A DNA stretch of 64,000 bases from Nissolia schottii (Eukaryota > Streptophyta > Magnoliopsida > Fabales > Fabaceae): positions 1,313,176 through 1,377,175 of the forward strand of contig QANU01011901.1 in assembly GCA_003254905.1 (NCBI GenBank). The letters are read 5' to 3'. A program made the position numbers and the translations under genes. The notes under the pieces are model-generated. The model was given only the letters and a program-made list of their open reading frames with translations, had not been told where the DNA came from and made no database searches. Positions 50,746-63,479 of this stretch are shown piece by piece (position 1 is the stretch's first letter; the number at the start of each line of letters is the position of its first letter).

Positions 50746-50754
50746 TTTCAACCG

Positions 50755-51931
50755 GAGTTTTTTACTCTCTTGCCCCTGCTACAGGAACTAATTTCCAAAA
50801 TACTCCTGTTTTAAAACATATTTCATGACTACCCCCCTTTCAGCTGACGTGGCAGGATTCGCCAACGCGTTTGGCGAATTCAGGTTGAATTCGCCAACGC
50901 GTTAGGCGAATTTGAGAAAAAATTAAAAAAAAAATTTAAATTTGTTTAATTAAAATATAAGCAAATATGTATGTATGTTGTATGGGAGGACATGGTGGAC
51001 GGGGAATTTCAACATTTGCGAAAATCGTGGGTTCTTGGGTAAGCTACAAAAATTCAAAAAATAATCTTGCAAAAAGGCCAAGACGCTCTTTATCGTGCGC
51101 GCGGGGGGGNNNNNNNNNNNNNNNNNNNNNNNNNNNNNNNNNNNNNNNNNNNNNNNNNNNNNNNNNNNNNNNNNNNNNNNNNNNNNNNNNNNNNNNNNNN
51201 NNNNNNNNNNNNNNNNNNNNNNNAATGTGGGACTAAAATTTTTACAAAACATAACATTATGATCAAATCCCCATATCTTCAAAATCCCCAAGAACAAAAG
51301 CGGAAGTTTAATGCCAAATTAAACAAAATATACTTCATACTTTTCAATGAAATTTCCATGTTAGAATTATTGCACTTTCTCAATTATTGTTGGAACATCA
51401 TATGAAGAAGAGAGGACTTTGGAGTTTACCATAAGTGCAAAATATTTTAGTCCCACATTGGTTAGAGCACAAACTTTTTAAGTGTTTATATACCTTTAGT
51501 AGTTGTTGTTTTGGTAAAAAGAGTTGAGAAGAGAGTTGGGCTCGCGCGCATGAGTTCCAAGCAGGTTGGGCCCTTCGAAGGCCAAACTAATGGATTCCCC
51601 CGCGCACACGATAAAGAGCGTCATGGTCTTTTTGCAATTTATTTTTTGAATTTTTCTAGCTTACTCGAGAACCGACGATTTTCACAAATGTTTAACTTCC
51701 ATACCACATACATACATATTTGCTTATATTTTAATTAAACAAATTTTTTAATTTTTTTTTTTATTTTTTCTCAAATTCGCCTAACGCGTTGGCGAATTCA
51801 ACCTGAATTCGCTAAACGCGTTGGCGAATCCTGCCACGTCAGCTGAAAGGGGGGTAGTCATAAAATATGTTTTAAAACAGGAGTATTTTGAAAATTAGTT
51901 CCTGTAACAGGGGCAAGAGAGTAAAAAACTC
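50755..51931. mobile_element. Mutator-like element with long inverted arms and 9-bp target duplication
   Basis: The ends are perfect inverted copies (GAGTTTTTTACTCTCTTGCC). They are flanked by an identical 9-bp direct repeat TTTCAACCG at 50746-50754 and 51932-51940, the Mutator hallmark. The arms match with few differences over about 340 bp (50755-51100 against 51590-51931), so the whole is a near foldback. Each arm holds two palindromes of the form TTCGCCAACGCGTTnGGCGAA, preceded by GCTGACGTGGCA. The interior has an inner inverted pair around AATGTGGGACTAAAAT (51224) and its complement (near 51455). There is no transposase, so it is non-autonomous. High arm identity and the perfect duplication suggest recent activity. 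Alternative: another TIR superfamily, but 9 bp argues for Mutator. Confidence 0.88.
51110..51223. other. Assembly gap (N run, 114 bases)
   Basis: The Ns begin after a GC-rich GCGCGCGGGGGGG stretch inside the long inverted-repeat transposon. A strong hairpin plus the G-run explains a sequencing or assembly failure. True gap length is unknown. Confidence 0.99.
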
Positions 51932-52513
51932 TTTCAACCGTTATTCAGTACGAAGTAGACATCTCACAATTGGTGCTAAATGAAAAAGTAGAGAACATTG
52001 TACGACTCCCTAAAGAAGCTCGAATCACAATCCATGGTTGTTTGACAGTGAACATCATCTTTTGCCTCACAATTAGGATTTCCTGATTGGGTAAGCCTTG
52101 TGGAACTGTGACTAATCCTCAGCACAACACTAGACCAAATTTAATCAAACTACGTTTACAAGTATCACTGTTGAGTTTCTCTCATGTTGGGCATCATGGC
52201 CGCAAGTTGTAAATGCCAAAGGATTAATCCAAAATTTCGAAGTTGCCTTGGAAAAATTGTATCCACCGGAACTTTTATCCTTAAATTCAACTTTCATATT
52301 TACCAAACAAAAACACTGAAATCTGATAAGATACAATGGTTGAAAATGTAATCCTTTAAATTACAATAGTGAACTCAACTGCCAAGATTACAAAAGTTCC
52401 TCAACCAAAATCCTCAACTGCAAAATGACCTAAAAGCTTCATCACATGCTAGTTTCTCCTAACTCAACTTTCACTAATCCATTAAGGGATTATAACCCGG
52501 AGTCCTTGTTAAA

Positions 52514-54530
<2,017 letters not shown>

Positions 54531-54705
54531 TTAACGAAGCTTGCAGGCTCATTTATTTGTAAGGGAGAGTGAGCTGGCACAAAATAAGTAGACCTTTTTT
54601 TTTTTTTCCGTCTTTCAAAATAATTAAAAATGTATTCATCTATCTATCTATACACAAAGGGGGTAGTTTATCTACAAAATTGTATATGCATAGATTAATA
54701 TATTA

Positions 54706-56637
54706 GGATAATTATTTTTGCACACTCAGTGCTTAAACACCTATTGCATATCAATCCTATTTTATTAAAACTTTCGACTGATTTAGCAAACTATTAACCC
54801 TAATCAACCACGCGCCTTCTTTGGTGAAATAACCACTCTTTCCACTCTATTTTCTCATTCTCTCTGTGTTTTAATATACTCTAGTTTATCGTTTCGTTGT
54901 TGCTCATTCGTTTTTTATTTCTCGATCGTGTGTACGATTTTGATATGTTCAGCTATCGGTTCATGGAGCCGTCAATGACGAATCCACTAAATTTCTTTGG
55001 CAAGGAGCCGTTATTCATAGAGTTGTTGGAAAGTTTCAACAATATTACAACAGCGCCGCCCCAACCCACATTGTTGGAAGGTAATTATTTAGTGAATTAT
55101 AATAACACGATGGTTGTGTCTAGGTATAAACCAAAGTTATGTTTTACAAAGTTGATAAGTTAGGTCTATAATTGAATAATGATTAGGTCTCTTATAACAT
55201 AGTCGCTATGTCTTACTTCACAGAGAGTGTGCTACGTGGCTCCAACACTCCAACTTAAGTTACCACTGGCGTTAACAATGAAGAGATTGTTTTAACAACA
55301 TTTGATGAGAATGCAGGGATGATGGTGTCAAACTTTGAAGAACATGAAGGTATTTTAATGAATTAAATAAAGTTTAGGTCTGTAACGTTATACTGACTAG
55401 GTCTGACTTGTGACTACTGTTAGGTCATGCACGTTGATATAGTTAGGTCTGTTTTGAATAACATGTTAAGTCTATTTTATTTAATATGCATTCTTTTTGT
55501 ATTTCTGTATCAAATGAGGACATAGGTGAATCAAGTACAAATATTATTATCCCAACTGTTGGTATGAAATTTGAGTCTGTTGTGGATGTTCATGATTTTT
55601 TATAAAGACATAAGCAAATATAACTATATCAAATGTTGTTATAAGGATAAAATTTTTATAACCAAACTTTTATAAAGTCAGTTAAGGATGTAATTTTTAT
55701 AAGGATAAAATTACACATCAGCAAATATAAACATAATTACAAGACACAACCAGACATTACCAAATAAATCAAGAAGACACAACCAACTAGCAAACACAGA
55801 CTTAACTGTGACGAAGTACGAGGCACTACGTTTCTATTATGTAGACACAACCAGACACTCCACATAGGCATATACAACTATTTCATTGAGAAACCCACAA
55901 ATTAGTGTAAATAACGTAGACAAACCTAACCGGTTTTCTCTGATCATATCTAACCATGGACCGTTACAGACTTAACCATAGGTAGACATAACCACGAAAG
56001 ACAGGCACAACCAACTCACTAACACCAAACACAACCATAGTAGAGAACGAGACACAACCATTTATTTTACTCAGACCCAACATTTTTCATTTTTAGACAC
56101 AACCATTCGTAAAATGAGACATAACTTTCTTAAACAACAAGACATAACCATTATTTAGCCGAACAAAAGAGAGAAGGAAAAAAAGGTTTTGATCGAAAGC
56201 AAAAATAGTAAAAGGAAATATGGATAGAGTTTTTTTGTTCAACGATTAACTTGGAAAAAGAAAGCGAACTAGTAAGCATTAGGTCTTACTAGCAGTTACG
56301 GAGACGAAAAAGCCTTACGATGGAAGAGTTGAAAAATATTGTTGCAGAAGAAAGAGGAAGAAGAAGCAGTGACTGAGAGGAAGACAAGAGGGTGATGTTC
56401 GTGGGATGAAGACTAGAGGGTTATGTCTCAACAGCTCTGGGAGAAGAAAGGTTTTCGTAGAGACTGCGAAATGTGAACGATCGTGCTGAGGGATATAATG
56501 AGAGAGTGTGTGACACGCGCACATTTTGCGATAGTGGGACGCATTATCTCGTTTTGTTGGGACCGAGACGCTGCGGGTAGTTATTGCCTCAAGTGTGCAC
56601 TGGGTGTGTAAAACCCAGTGCGCAATAATCACGATTC
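54706..56637. mobile_element. Mutator-like element carrying FAR1-like coding remnants
   Basis: The left end GGATAATTATTTTTGCACAC and the inverted right end GAATCGTGATTATTGCGCAC form imperfect terminal inverted repeats of about 35 bp (roughly two thirds identical). They are flanked by a perfect 9-bp duplication AATATATTA (54697-54705 and 56638-56646). The interior starts with a FAR1-like N-terminal fragment. Short motifs of the type GTTAGGTCT (left half, plus strand, about seven from 55130 to 55480) and GGTTRTGTCT (right half, minus strand, about ten from 55740 to 56160) form subterminal arrays in opposite orientation. Family knowledge: autonomous plant MULEs encode MURA/FAR1-type transposases. 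The bulk of a transposase is missing, so this is an internally deleted derivative. The AT-only duplication is weaker evidence than in the neighbouring MULE. Confidence 0.72.
54957..55605 (+). pseudogene. FAR1/MULE transposase-like N-terminal remnant
   Basis: A first piece encodes MEPSMTNPLNFFGKE and an acidic N-terminus. After breaks, NNEEIVLTTFDENAGMM follows. Then comes IIIPTVGMKFESVVDVHDFL and a stop, where FAR1 domains read 'IP.VGM.FDS..E.YDFY..YA'. Everything after that first FAR1 strand is missing. It is interpreted as coding debris of the surrounding MULE and not a host FRS gene. Confidence 0.5.
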
Positions 56638-56649
56638 AATATATTAATG

Positions 56650-57375
56650 TGTCCGTTGCTGAGAGCAACTAATTTTTCTTCGTTCATTTTTGGTCTTGGG
56701 TTGAGAAATAGATTATCTCTTATAAATTTATCTTATTTTCGTTTTACTCCTTGAGATATTGAAAGTTATAATATGCTTTCTGAATTGTGTTTGAATGTGG
56801 TAATTAAAATTCTTTATGGCAAAATATTTTGTTAAGATATCTAAAAAAGGAATTGTCAAATTTAAGAAGGAGAAATTCTTACTTGCTTATTAAGTGAGAG
56901 AAAAGTTATCGCTATCTTCTATTTATATTATTACATATTAATAAAGGTGAATCTTTTTTATTTTTATTTATACTATTACATTTAATAAGGTGACAAATGA
57001 AAAATGCTTAGCATAATTAATTTATAAATTTACAAATTAACTTATCTAAATCACATCTAGCATCTTTTTTTATTTTATTTTGTTCTTTAAAAATATTAAG
57101 GATCATTTATAATTATGGTTATGTTAATTTGTTAAGTCTTTGTGCCATATATTTTTTCTATTCTCACAAATATGAAAAAGATGAGAGAAAAAGAGAGTTT
57201 TAGGAGAAATAAAGAATAAATTATTATTTTTAAAATCTCAAGGGATTAAATGAAGATGAATTAAAGATCAAACACTTAAAAAAAAACAATTATAGAGGAT
57301 AAAGTATATTTGAAGGATTGAATTGTTGATTTATTTAAAAATTAAAAATTAAAAATTAAACATCACCCTGCTTTT
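56650..57375. other. Intergenic, AT-rich
   Basis: No gene or element recognised. Confidence 0.5.
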
Positions 57376-57478
57376 TCATTTTGAAGTGCCATTTTTTTTG
57401 GGGGGTTGCACACGCAGCCCTGATTCTGCCTCTGGAGCGCCCCCAATTTCCTGCAAACAATCTTCAATCTCCAATCCC

Positions 57479-58617
57479 ATGTTTCAGTTTAACTATCACC
57501 GTCTAAGAGCCCTTCTCCACCTCAACACCATCACACTCGCCATCTCCGAACCCTTAGCTTCAGCAGCAACCCCAAAATGTTGCATCTTTCTGCAACACAA
57601 ACGCAATCCATCACCCTTCCCTTTCAGCTACTTCTCAACCGCTTCTACCCCTGATCAGAAATCTTTCACGGTGTCCTACCTCACTGACAAGTGTGGATTC
57701 TCGCCAGAAGCAGCTATAAAAGCATGCAAGCGAGTTAATTTCGAAACCCCATAGAAACCCGATTCGGTCCTCGCCTTCTTCAGAAACTACGGTTTCTCAG
57801 AAACCCAGATACACAGCATCATCGGCAGGGTCCCGGAGCTGCTTACTTGCGACCCCAGCAAAAGGGTATTGCCAAAGTTCGAATTTTTAGCCTCCAAAGG
57901 TGCTTCCCACTCTGACATTCTCCTCATCATGACTAGGAGCCCTGACTTCGTGCGCAACAGCCTTGAGAACCACATAGTCCCTATTTTTGAATTGGTAAGG
58001 AAGTTCTGTCCCTCTGATGAGAAAGCCATTGCTTGTGTAATTGCAATCCTCACTTCCATTAGCGATGCTCGTGTGCCGCAAAACGTGAAAATGCTGCTTG
58101 ATGAAGGTTTTACCCGCTCCAACATGTACCATTTGCTTAGAACCAGGCCTTCTATTCTCTGCTCTAGCGACTTGAGTAAAATCGTGGAGGAATTGAAGCA
58201 ATTGGGGTTTGATCCTTCACAGTTGAATTTCAGTGTGGCATTGCTGGCCAAAAGGGCTGTAACCAAATCCAAGTGGGAGGCCAAAGTTAAAGCCATTAAG
58301 ACCTGGGGCATCCACACTTAATGCTTCGATCTATGAAGAAAATCAATGCAGTGCTGGGCTTTTTGATCGGTCAGCTTGGTTGGGATCCTTCAGCGCTTCG
58401 CGTGGGACCGAACATATTTGATTTCAGTTTGGAGAAAAGGGTGATTCCAAGGGCTTCAGTTGTCCAGTATCTTCTCTCCAAAGGTTTGATGAAGAAGACT
58501 GCTAGTTTAGTTACACCATATGTTGAGGCTGAGAACATGTTCTTGCAAAAGTATTTGACACGTTTCGAGGAGAAAGATATGACTCAGCTATTGAAGCTAT
58601 ATCGCGGAGAATGTTAA
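57479..58617 (+). pseudogene. mTERF family protein, probably a pseudogene
   Basis: The ATG at 57479 opens a frame with an organelle-targeting-like N-terminus (Ser-rich, LSAATPKCC region). It continues into mTERF repeats: SYLTDKCGFSPEAAIKACKR, FRNYGFSETQIHSIIGRVPE, KFEFLASKGASHSDILLIMT and VEELKQLGFDPSQLNFSVAL. An in-frame TAG at 57752-57754 interrupts it. The frame continues unchanged afterwards to a TAA at 58319-58321. The last part (MLRSMKKINAVLGFLIGQLG, LEKRVIPRASVVQYLLSKGL) runs from 58321 in another frame. About 15-20 residues expected between KAIKTWGIHT and MLRSMKK are missing. Family knowledge: plant mTERFs are intronless organelle transcription or RNA factors, often in tandem families that decay. 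One nonsense codon and one deletion in an otherwise well-kept sequence suggest a young pseudogene. Confidence 0.85.
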
Positions 58618-58624
58618 CATATGG

Positions 58625-59199
58625 AAGTTGGTTAACTCGTGACCATAAATTTTGGAGTGATCCAGCCATCTTTTGTTTCTTCATCTATCCTTTTAGTACT
58701 TTTTATACTCTTGTCTATGCCTGGATTTCTACTAATTTGATAGAAGCGTTTCATTTGCTCATTTAGAACCTTTTTAGATTTTAGTTACGGTTCAATCGGA
58801 ATCAGTAACTTGATAGTTTATAAGAAATTGATCCAAGGGGTATAAATGGTTTTGCGGTTGGAGAACACCTTTGTACACCATCCTCGTATGTTTGTTTCAT
58901 TCTTTCTGTAGTTAAAAGAAGTGGATGGATTCATTAGTCAAGAATCATGGGATTGGATGTTGCTTGAATTTCTAACATTGTTACCTGTAGGGCATGGGAG
59001 CAAAAACTCATTTCCCTATGATTTTGCAATTTAATTTCAGCCATAGTAGAGTTGATGAAATAGCATAAATCTTTCTCTGGCTTAGGGGAAACCATAGTGA
59101 TTGAAGAGAGTTAAACTGATTATTTGTGTGCAAATTTTGATGTGAAAGCTTTTTGTATACACTATGTAGTTTTCCATCTTCTTATCTTTTTATTGGGAG
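58625..59199. other. Downstream of mTERF relic; no gene seen
   Basis: Likely former 3' UTR followed by non-coding DNA up to the hAT insertion at 59208. Confidence 0.5.
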
Positions 59200-59207
59200 A
59201 TGATTAC

Positions 59208-60106
59208 TAGGGGTGAACATGGGTCGTACCCAACCCGCTGACCCGCCCAATCCGACCCAAGTTGACCCGGGCGGGTCGATTTTGGCGGGTCGGCGGGTCA
59301 GACCCAACGAACCCGCCATGTTTTGTGGGTCGAGTCACGGGTCAGTGTTTCTAAATCCAACCCGACCCGACCCGACCCGCCTAAAATAATTATATTTAAA
59401 ATATAAACCTATAACCCTTGCATCAGCCTTCCTGCCCCCTTCACTTCACCATTTCAAAATCAAAATTCAACACAAAACCTAACCTTTCCCAGCCCCATCT
59501 CTTCTCTGCGCCGCCGCTGCCTCTTCGTCTTCCTCCTTCCACCCCTCACAGCCTCCCTTTCGCGTTGGTCTCTCGCCGCAACAGCCTCCCCTTCGTGTTT
59601 CTGCGCCGCCTCCCCTACGCGGGTCTCTCGTCGCGTAAGCCTCCCCTTCGTGTTTCTGCGCCGCCTCCCTGCGACCTCACGACCCCCCGCAGCCACCCCG
59701 CGAGCCCCCCCGCGACACCCCCCGCAGCCACCCCGTGACCTCGCGAACCTGCTCTTTGCTGTGCTCTGTCTCTCTCTGTCTCTGTGTGTGTGTGTGGGTC
59801 TGTGGGCTGTGGGGGGTCTGTGGGCTGCTCTTTGTGTGTGTGTGGGGGGTCTGTGGGCTGGGGGGATCTGTGGGCTGCTGTGTGGGCTGGGCTGTGGTTA
59901 AAAACACAATTTTTTCAAAAAAAAAAATAAAATAGGGCGGGTCAACCGCCGACCCACCAAAACCTACTCGACCCGGGCAGGTGGCGGGTCTGGCTTATAC
60001 CTATAAAAAAATCGTGTTTTTTACCCGACCCGACCCGCCCGCCGAATGTCAAGTCGGGTCTGTGACACGGGTGGGTCCTACCCGACCCGACCCGTGTGCA
60101 CCCCTA
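59208..60106. mobile_element. Non-autonomous hAT-like element, GGGTC-rich, with 8-bp target duplication
   Basis: The left end TAGGGGTGAACATGGGTCG and the inverted right end TAGGGGTGCACACGGGTCGG are inverted termini. They are flanked by an identical 8-bp direct repeat ATGATTAC (59200-59207 and 60107-60114), the hAT hallmark. Subterminal regions are dense in GACCC/GGGTC pentamers on both sides (59230-59385 and 59935-60095). The interior holds a C-rich tract with an open frame of no known similarity (59418-59738) and a G-rich tract with repeated TCTGTGGGCTG (59800-59900). No transposase is present. The perfect duplication suggests a fairly young insertion. Confidence 0.9.
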
Positions 60107-60370
60107 ATGATTACTGCCTTTGTTATGAATATGGAGAAAGGCTAGTCTTTTTACTTGGCAGCTGGTTGCTTGATTTTCTTGTAGGGAACAAGGGGATAAT
60201 GTTGATTGCATTGTTTCATTGATTAATAACTTCTTGTCACTGAAAGTTGCACGGGTTGCAAATTTATTCTTTGGCCATATATAGGTACAAGTTGGTTACA
60301 GAGCTCACGCCGAGAAAAGTGTTAAGCAAACAGATCTTGTGCTTTTTTGTTCCAGGTTTAGGGATGCTTT

Positions 60371-62177
60371 TGTCACGACCCAACTTAAGGCGTGATTGCA
60401 CGTAGGACTACTGCCTTACAACGTGACATACTAAAAGCTCATAATGATGAATAAATAATTTTATTTATAACATAACTGTTCAAATAACAGATCTGAAATA
60501 AGTACTGAGTTTGCATAATGTCATGACTGAAATGAAATACATGAATGTTAAAATAAGGACCTTATTTTAGGTGGGTAGTTCCCACTGCTAAGCAGACCTT
60601 ACCACTGATGCCTAAAATCTTGCTCACTAGAAGATTGGGACATTCTCACTATCCTTAACTGAATCTGAAAATGTTATCGACAAAGGGGTGAGTTTATCAT
60701 CTCAGTGGTGAGTATCTCTGTATCACACAAATAACACATATTGCATATAATATCATGGTATACACACACACACACACTGAAAGAATACACAACAATTAAA
60801 GCATATATATCTGTTATCTGGATAAAACTAAATAAATTGAATATACTGAGTAAGCTGAATTAATTGCTAGAATATAAAATCGATCTGTTACATGTATGCC
60901 CACGTCCTCTAACGGAGGAGCACAATTCAAGGAAGTTTCAACTCGACCTTATTTCACAAGGATAAATCTGGGTGGTTTTGGTATGCATGTGAGGATACGC
61001 ATACCCTAAGTCTGAGGAACCTTATGCTTGGAGGTTTGGTAGGGCACGCATGCCATAATTGAGGAGCTTTGCACTCATATCTATGTACTATTGGGTCTGG
61101 GTTATGAGGTCGTAGGACCTTATACTGTTCTAGGTTATCTACCCTAAAATTTACTGTTTGTGAAGTCTTTTTGGAGAGTCTTTGGTTACCCATGTTGTTA
61201 AGGCCTAAGGCTACTGATTATAACAAGTGTGTACTAGTTAATTAATCTTGCATATTAGTCCGGCTCAAAGACTAAGGTCCCACATTTAAAACAAGATTTC
61301 TAGGTAAGAGATGTGCGTCACATCAGACATCTTAAGTATCAAGTGTTGCCTTAGTCAAAATCTACCCCTTGTTAGGGTCTATGCCTTAACCAGAATCTTT
61401 ATTAAAGTCTTGTTGCATAATTCTAACCAAACAATTCTAAGGGATAAGTCTATGGGTCTAGGTTTCTATCCTAACATAGCATAGCATAATATGAGCATAA
61501 ATAACATGACATGTATAATGACATTATATAATTGTCTAAATATCTACTAGCATGTTATAAGCATAACTAACTCTATTGATGGACCACCGAGGTGGAACCA
61601 TCGATGCACCGAGACTGTCACTCACCTGGAATGTCACGAAAAGGAGGAACGCTGGCATTGGGGCTCCAAGTGGCATGGTGTTGGCAATTGGAAAGGCCAA
61701 CATAAACTACCATTAGAAACCAATAAAGAAATCTTTAACTGGTAGGCCCACAGTAACGATCTAGCATCGCTACGGATTTTTTGATATTGTCACGGCGTAC
61801 TGTGGACCGCCGTGGGCCACCACTACCAAAGTAGCGGCGCTGGAGCCTACTACTCTAGACCATCCTAAAAAGGACTGGCTACCTATCTAGGTGAAGATGT
61901 TGCATTTTCACTAGAGAGAGATAGGGAAAGTGAGTAGAAACTTGTTCTAGAGAGAAGAAGGAGTCTGAAGCTTTGAGCGAATTGGAATAGGGGAGGGAGA
62001 GCTCTATATATAGGAGAAGGGATGACTAAAGGACCGGTCCGGGCCCTCTTAGTCCAAAAGCACGAAACTTGCTTTTTAGGTTAGTAGTGGCGAGCTGGAG
62101 CGCACCAAGGGCACTGCAACGTGTTCCTAAATCCACCTTGGGCCCTTGCGATAGGCCTTGTGTCGCAGGCTGCTACA
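60371..62177 (+). mobile_element. Probable solo LTR (about 1.8 kb)
   Basis: The sequence starts TGTCACGACCCAAC and ends GCTGCTACA, the TG..CA form of plant LTRs. It is flanked by GCTTT (60366-60370) and ACTTT (62178-62182), a 4-of-5 match to a 5-bp duplication. A TATA box (CTCTATATATAGGAG) near 62006-62021 supports plus-strand orientation. No internal coding region or second LTR is seen, so recombination has probably removed the rest. TGTCACGACC starts are common among Ty3-type plant LTRs. The family is not assigned further. Fossil. Confidence 0.68.
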
Positions 62178-62347
62178 ACTTTAGTATAATGTTTTAGGTA
62201 ATGATATGAGCAGATTTGTCAAAGGGTTTGTGCATACTATTCACAGAGAAGTTAGAAGTTTTTGTTGTTTCTTGAAATTTGTGGATTTGTCTATGACCTT
62301 GTCCCTGATGTTTCAGATTCTTCTGGAACTTGTCATGTGTTTATCTA

Positions 62348-62601
62348 TGTTAAACATCTTGATTGAACGAGTAAAAGGACACAACAAAGACTACAGAGAG
62401 AAAATACAAAGAATAGGAAATAAATAATTGTATTATGAGAGTTGTGTGTATCTAATGGTTACAATGAGGTGTCAATATATATATAGGGCAATAATACAAT
62501 TATAACTTAAATGATAGAATCAACTTAAATCAACCTAAATTTGTTATGAATAAATCTAAATCAATCACAGATATGCTAAATATACTAATTTATTTCTAAC
62601 C
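62348..62601. mobile_element. Probable short solo LTR (about 250 bp)
   Basis: It starts TGTTAAACATC and ends near TTTCTAACC, flanked by an identical 5-bp repeat ATCTA (62343-62347 and 62602-62606). It contains a TATATATATAGGG box near 62475. TGTTA/TAACA-type ends and small size fit a copia-class LTR. Fossil; no internal region. Confidence 0.55.
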
Positions 62602-63082
62602 ATCTATATATTTTGTTCCGAGGTTAATATATCACTTGGTGGCTGGCACATGCTTCTTCTGAACTGTTATGAGCCATTTTTTATGCAAGAATATTTTTCT
62701 GCCAATAGTGTTTGAAAGGAAAAAACATATCTTAGGGAATCTGTTCAACTGTAGGATGAGTGTGGTGAAAATTGAGATATGGGTCTTTTGTTAGTAGTCG
62801 TGAATAGCAAGACACAGATTTTCATCTGTAGTTTTTACATTTTTTTGTCCCATTGAGTTATGGTACTGGTGAGTCTAAACAAGAACACCATTTTCTTCAA
62901 GATTCGTGTTGAAAGGAAGTTTGAACGTGAGTATCGGAAGTTCATATCGCAAACAAGCAAATCGGTACTGCCTACAGAGTTTTGGTTTTTCTGATCACAA
63001 AATTATGATCTTAGGTCCTGTTATTCTATCAAGTTTGATCCTAATCTTGAAGATGATTGCTATTAGTTATTAATCTAATAGT

Positions 63083-63475
63083 ATGAATCTGATACTCAGA
63101 AGTAAGAATGGGAGTTGTGCTTCAGTTTTGTTCTTCCTTGGTTATTGGGTTTTGAATTCGGGTGTTTCCTATCATATTCTTGGTAATACTGTTTTGTGCT
63201 CTACTCTTATCAGTCCTCCTCTTTTCAAAGTTACTTTGTCATCCTTTAGTTTAACAATGAATTTGATACCCGGCAAGAATGTTTATAAATTCTTTATAAT
63301 ATCTTGTCTATCTTTTCGTAATTGTTTTTTTAAACTTAAGTTTCCATACATCATTTTGTCCACTAAGGGATTAATGTATCAGCTGTTGGGAATTTCAACT
63401 ACGTTACTAGTGAATGTTGTGAAAGGTTTTGGCATTCATTATGCCATCTTAACACATCCACCGATAAAATGAGAG
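63083..63475 (+). mobile_element. Ty1/copia fossil: protease-region fragment
   Basis: The plus strand encodes a GYWVLNSGVSYHILGN-type block followed by LCSTLISPPLFKVTL. This corresponds to the 'W.LDSGAS.H.TGN...F' aspartic protease region of copia polyproteins and its downstream part. It is a fragment; no other domain lies in the window. Whether it belongs with the short LTR at 62348 cannot be told. Confidence 0.65.
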
Positions 63476-63479
63476 ACTT

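Noticed and set aside
56315-56632. Minus-strand open frame of 105 codons
   Set aside because: Lies at the right end of the FAR1-type MULE and includes its terminus; no similarity to known proteins.
59418-59738. Open frame rich in Pro, Ser and Arg
   Set aside because: Falls inside the hAT-like element in a C-rich tract; the translation has no known pattern.
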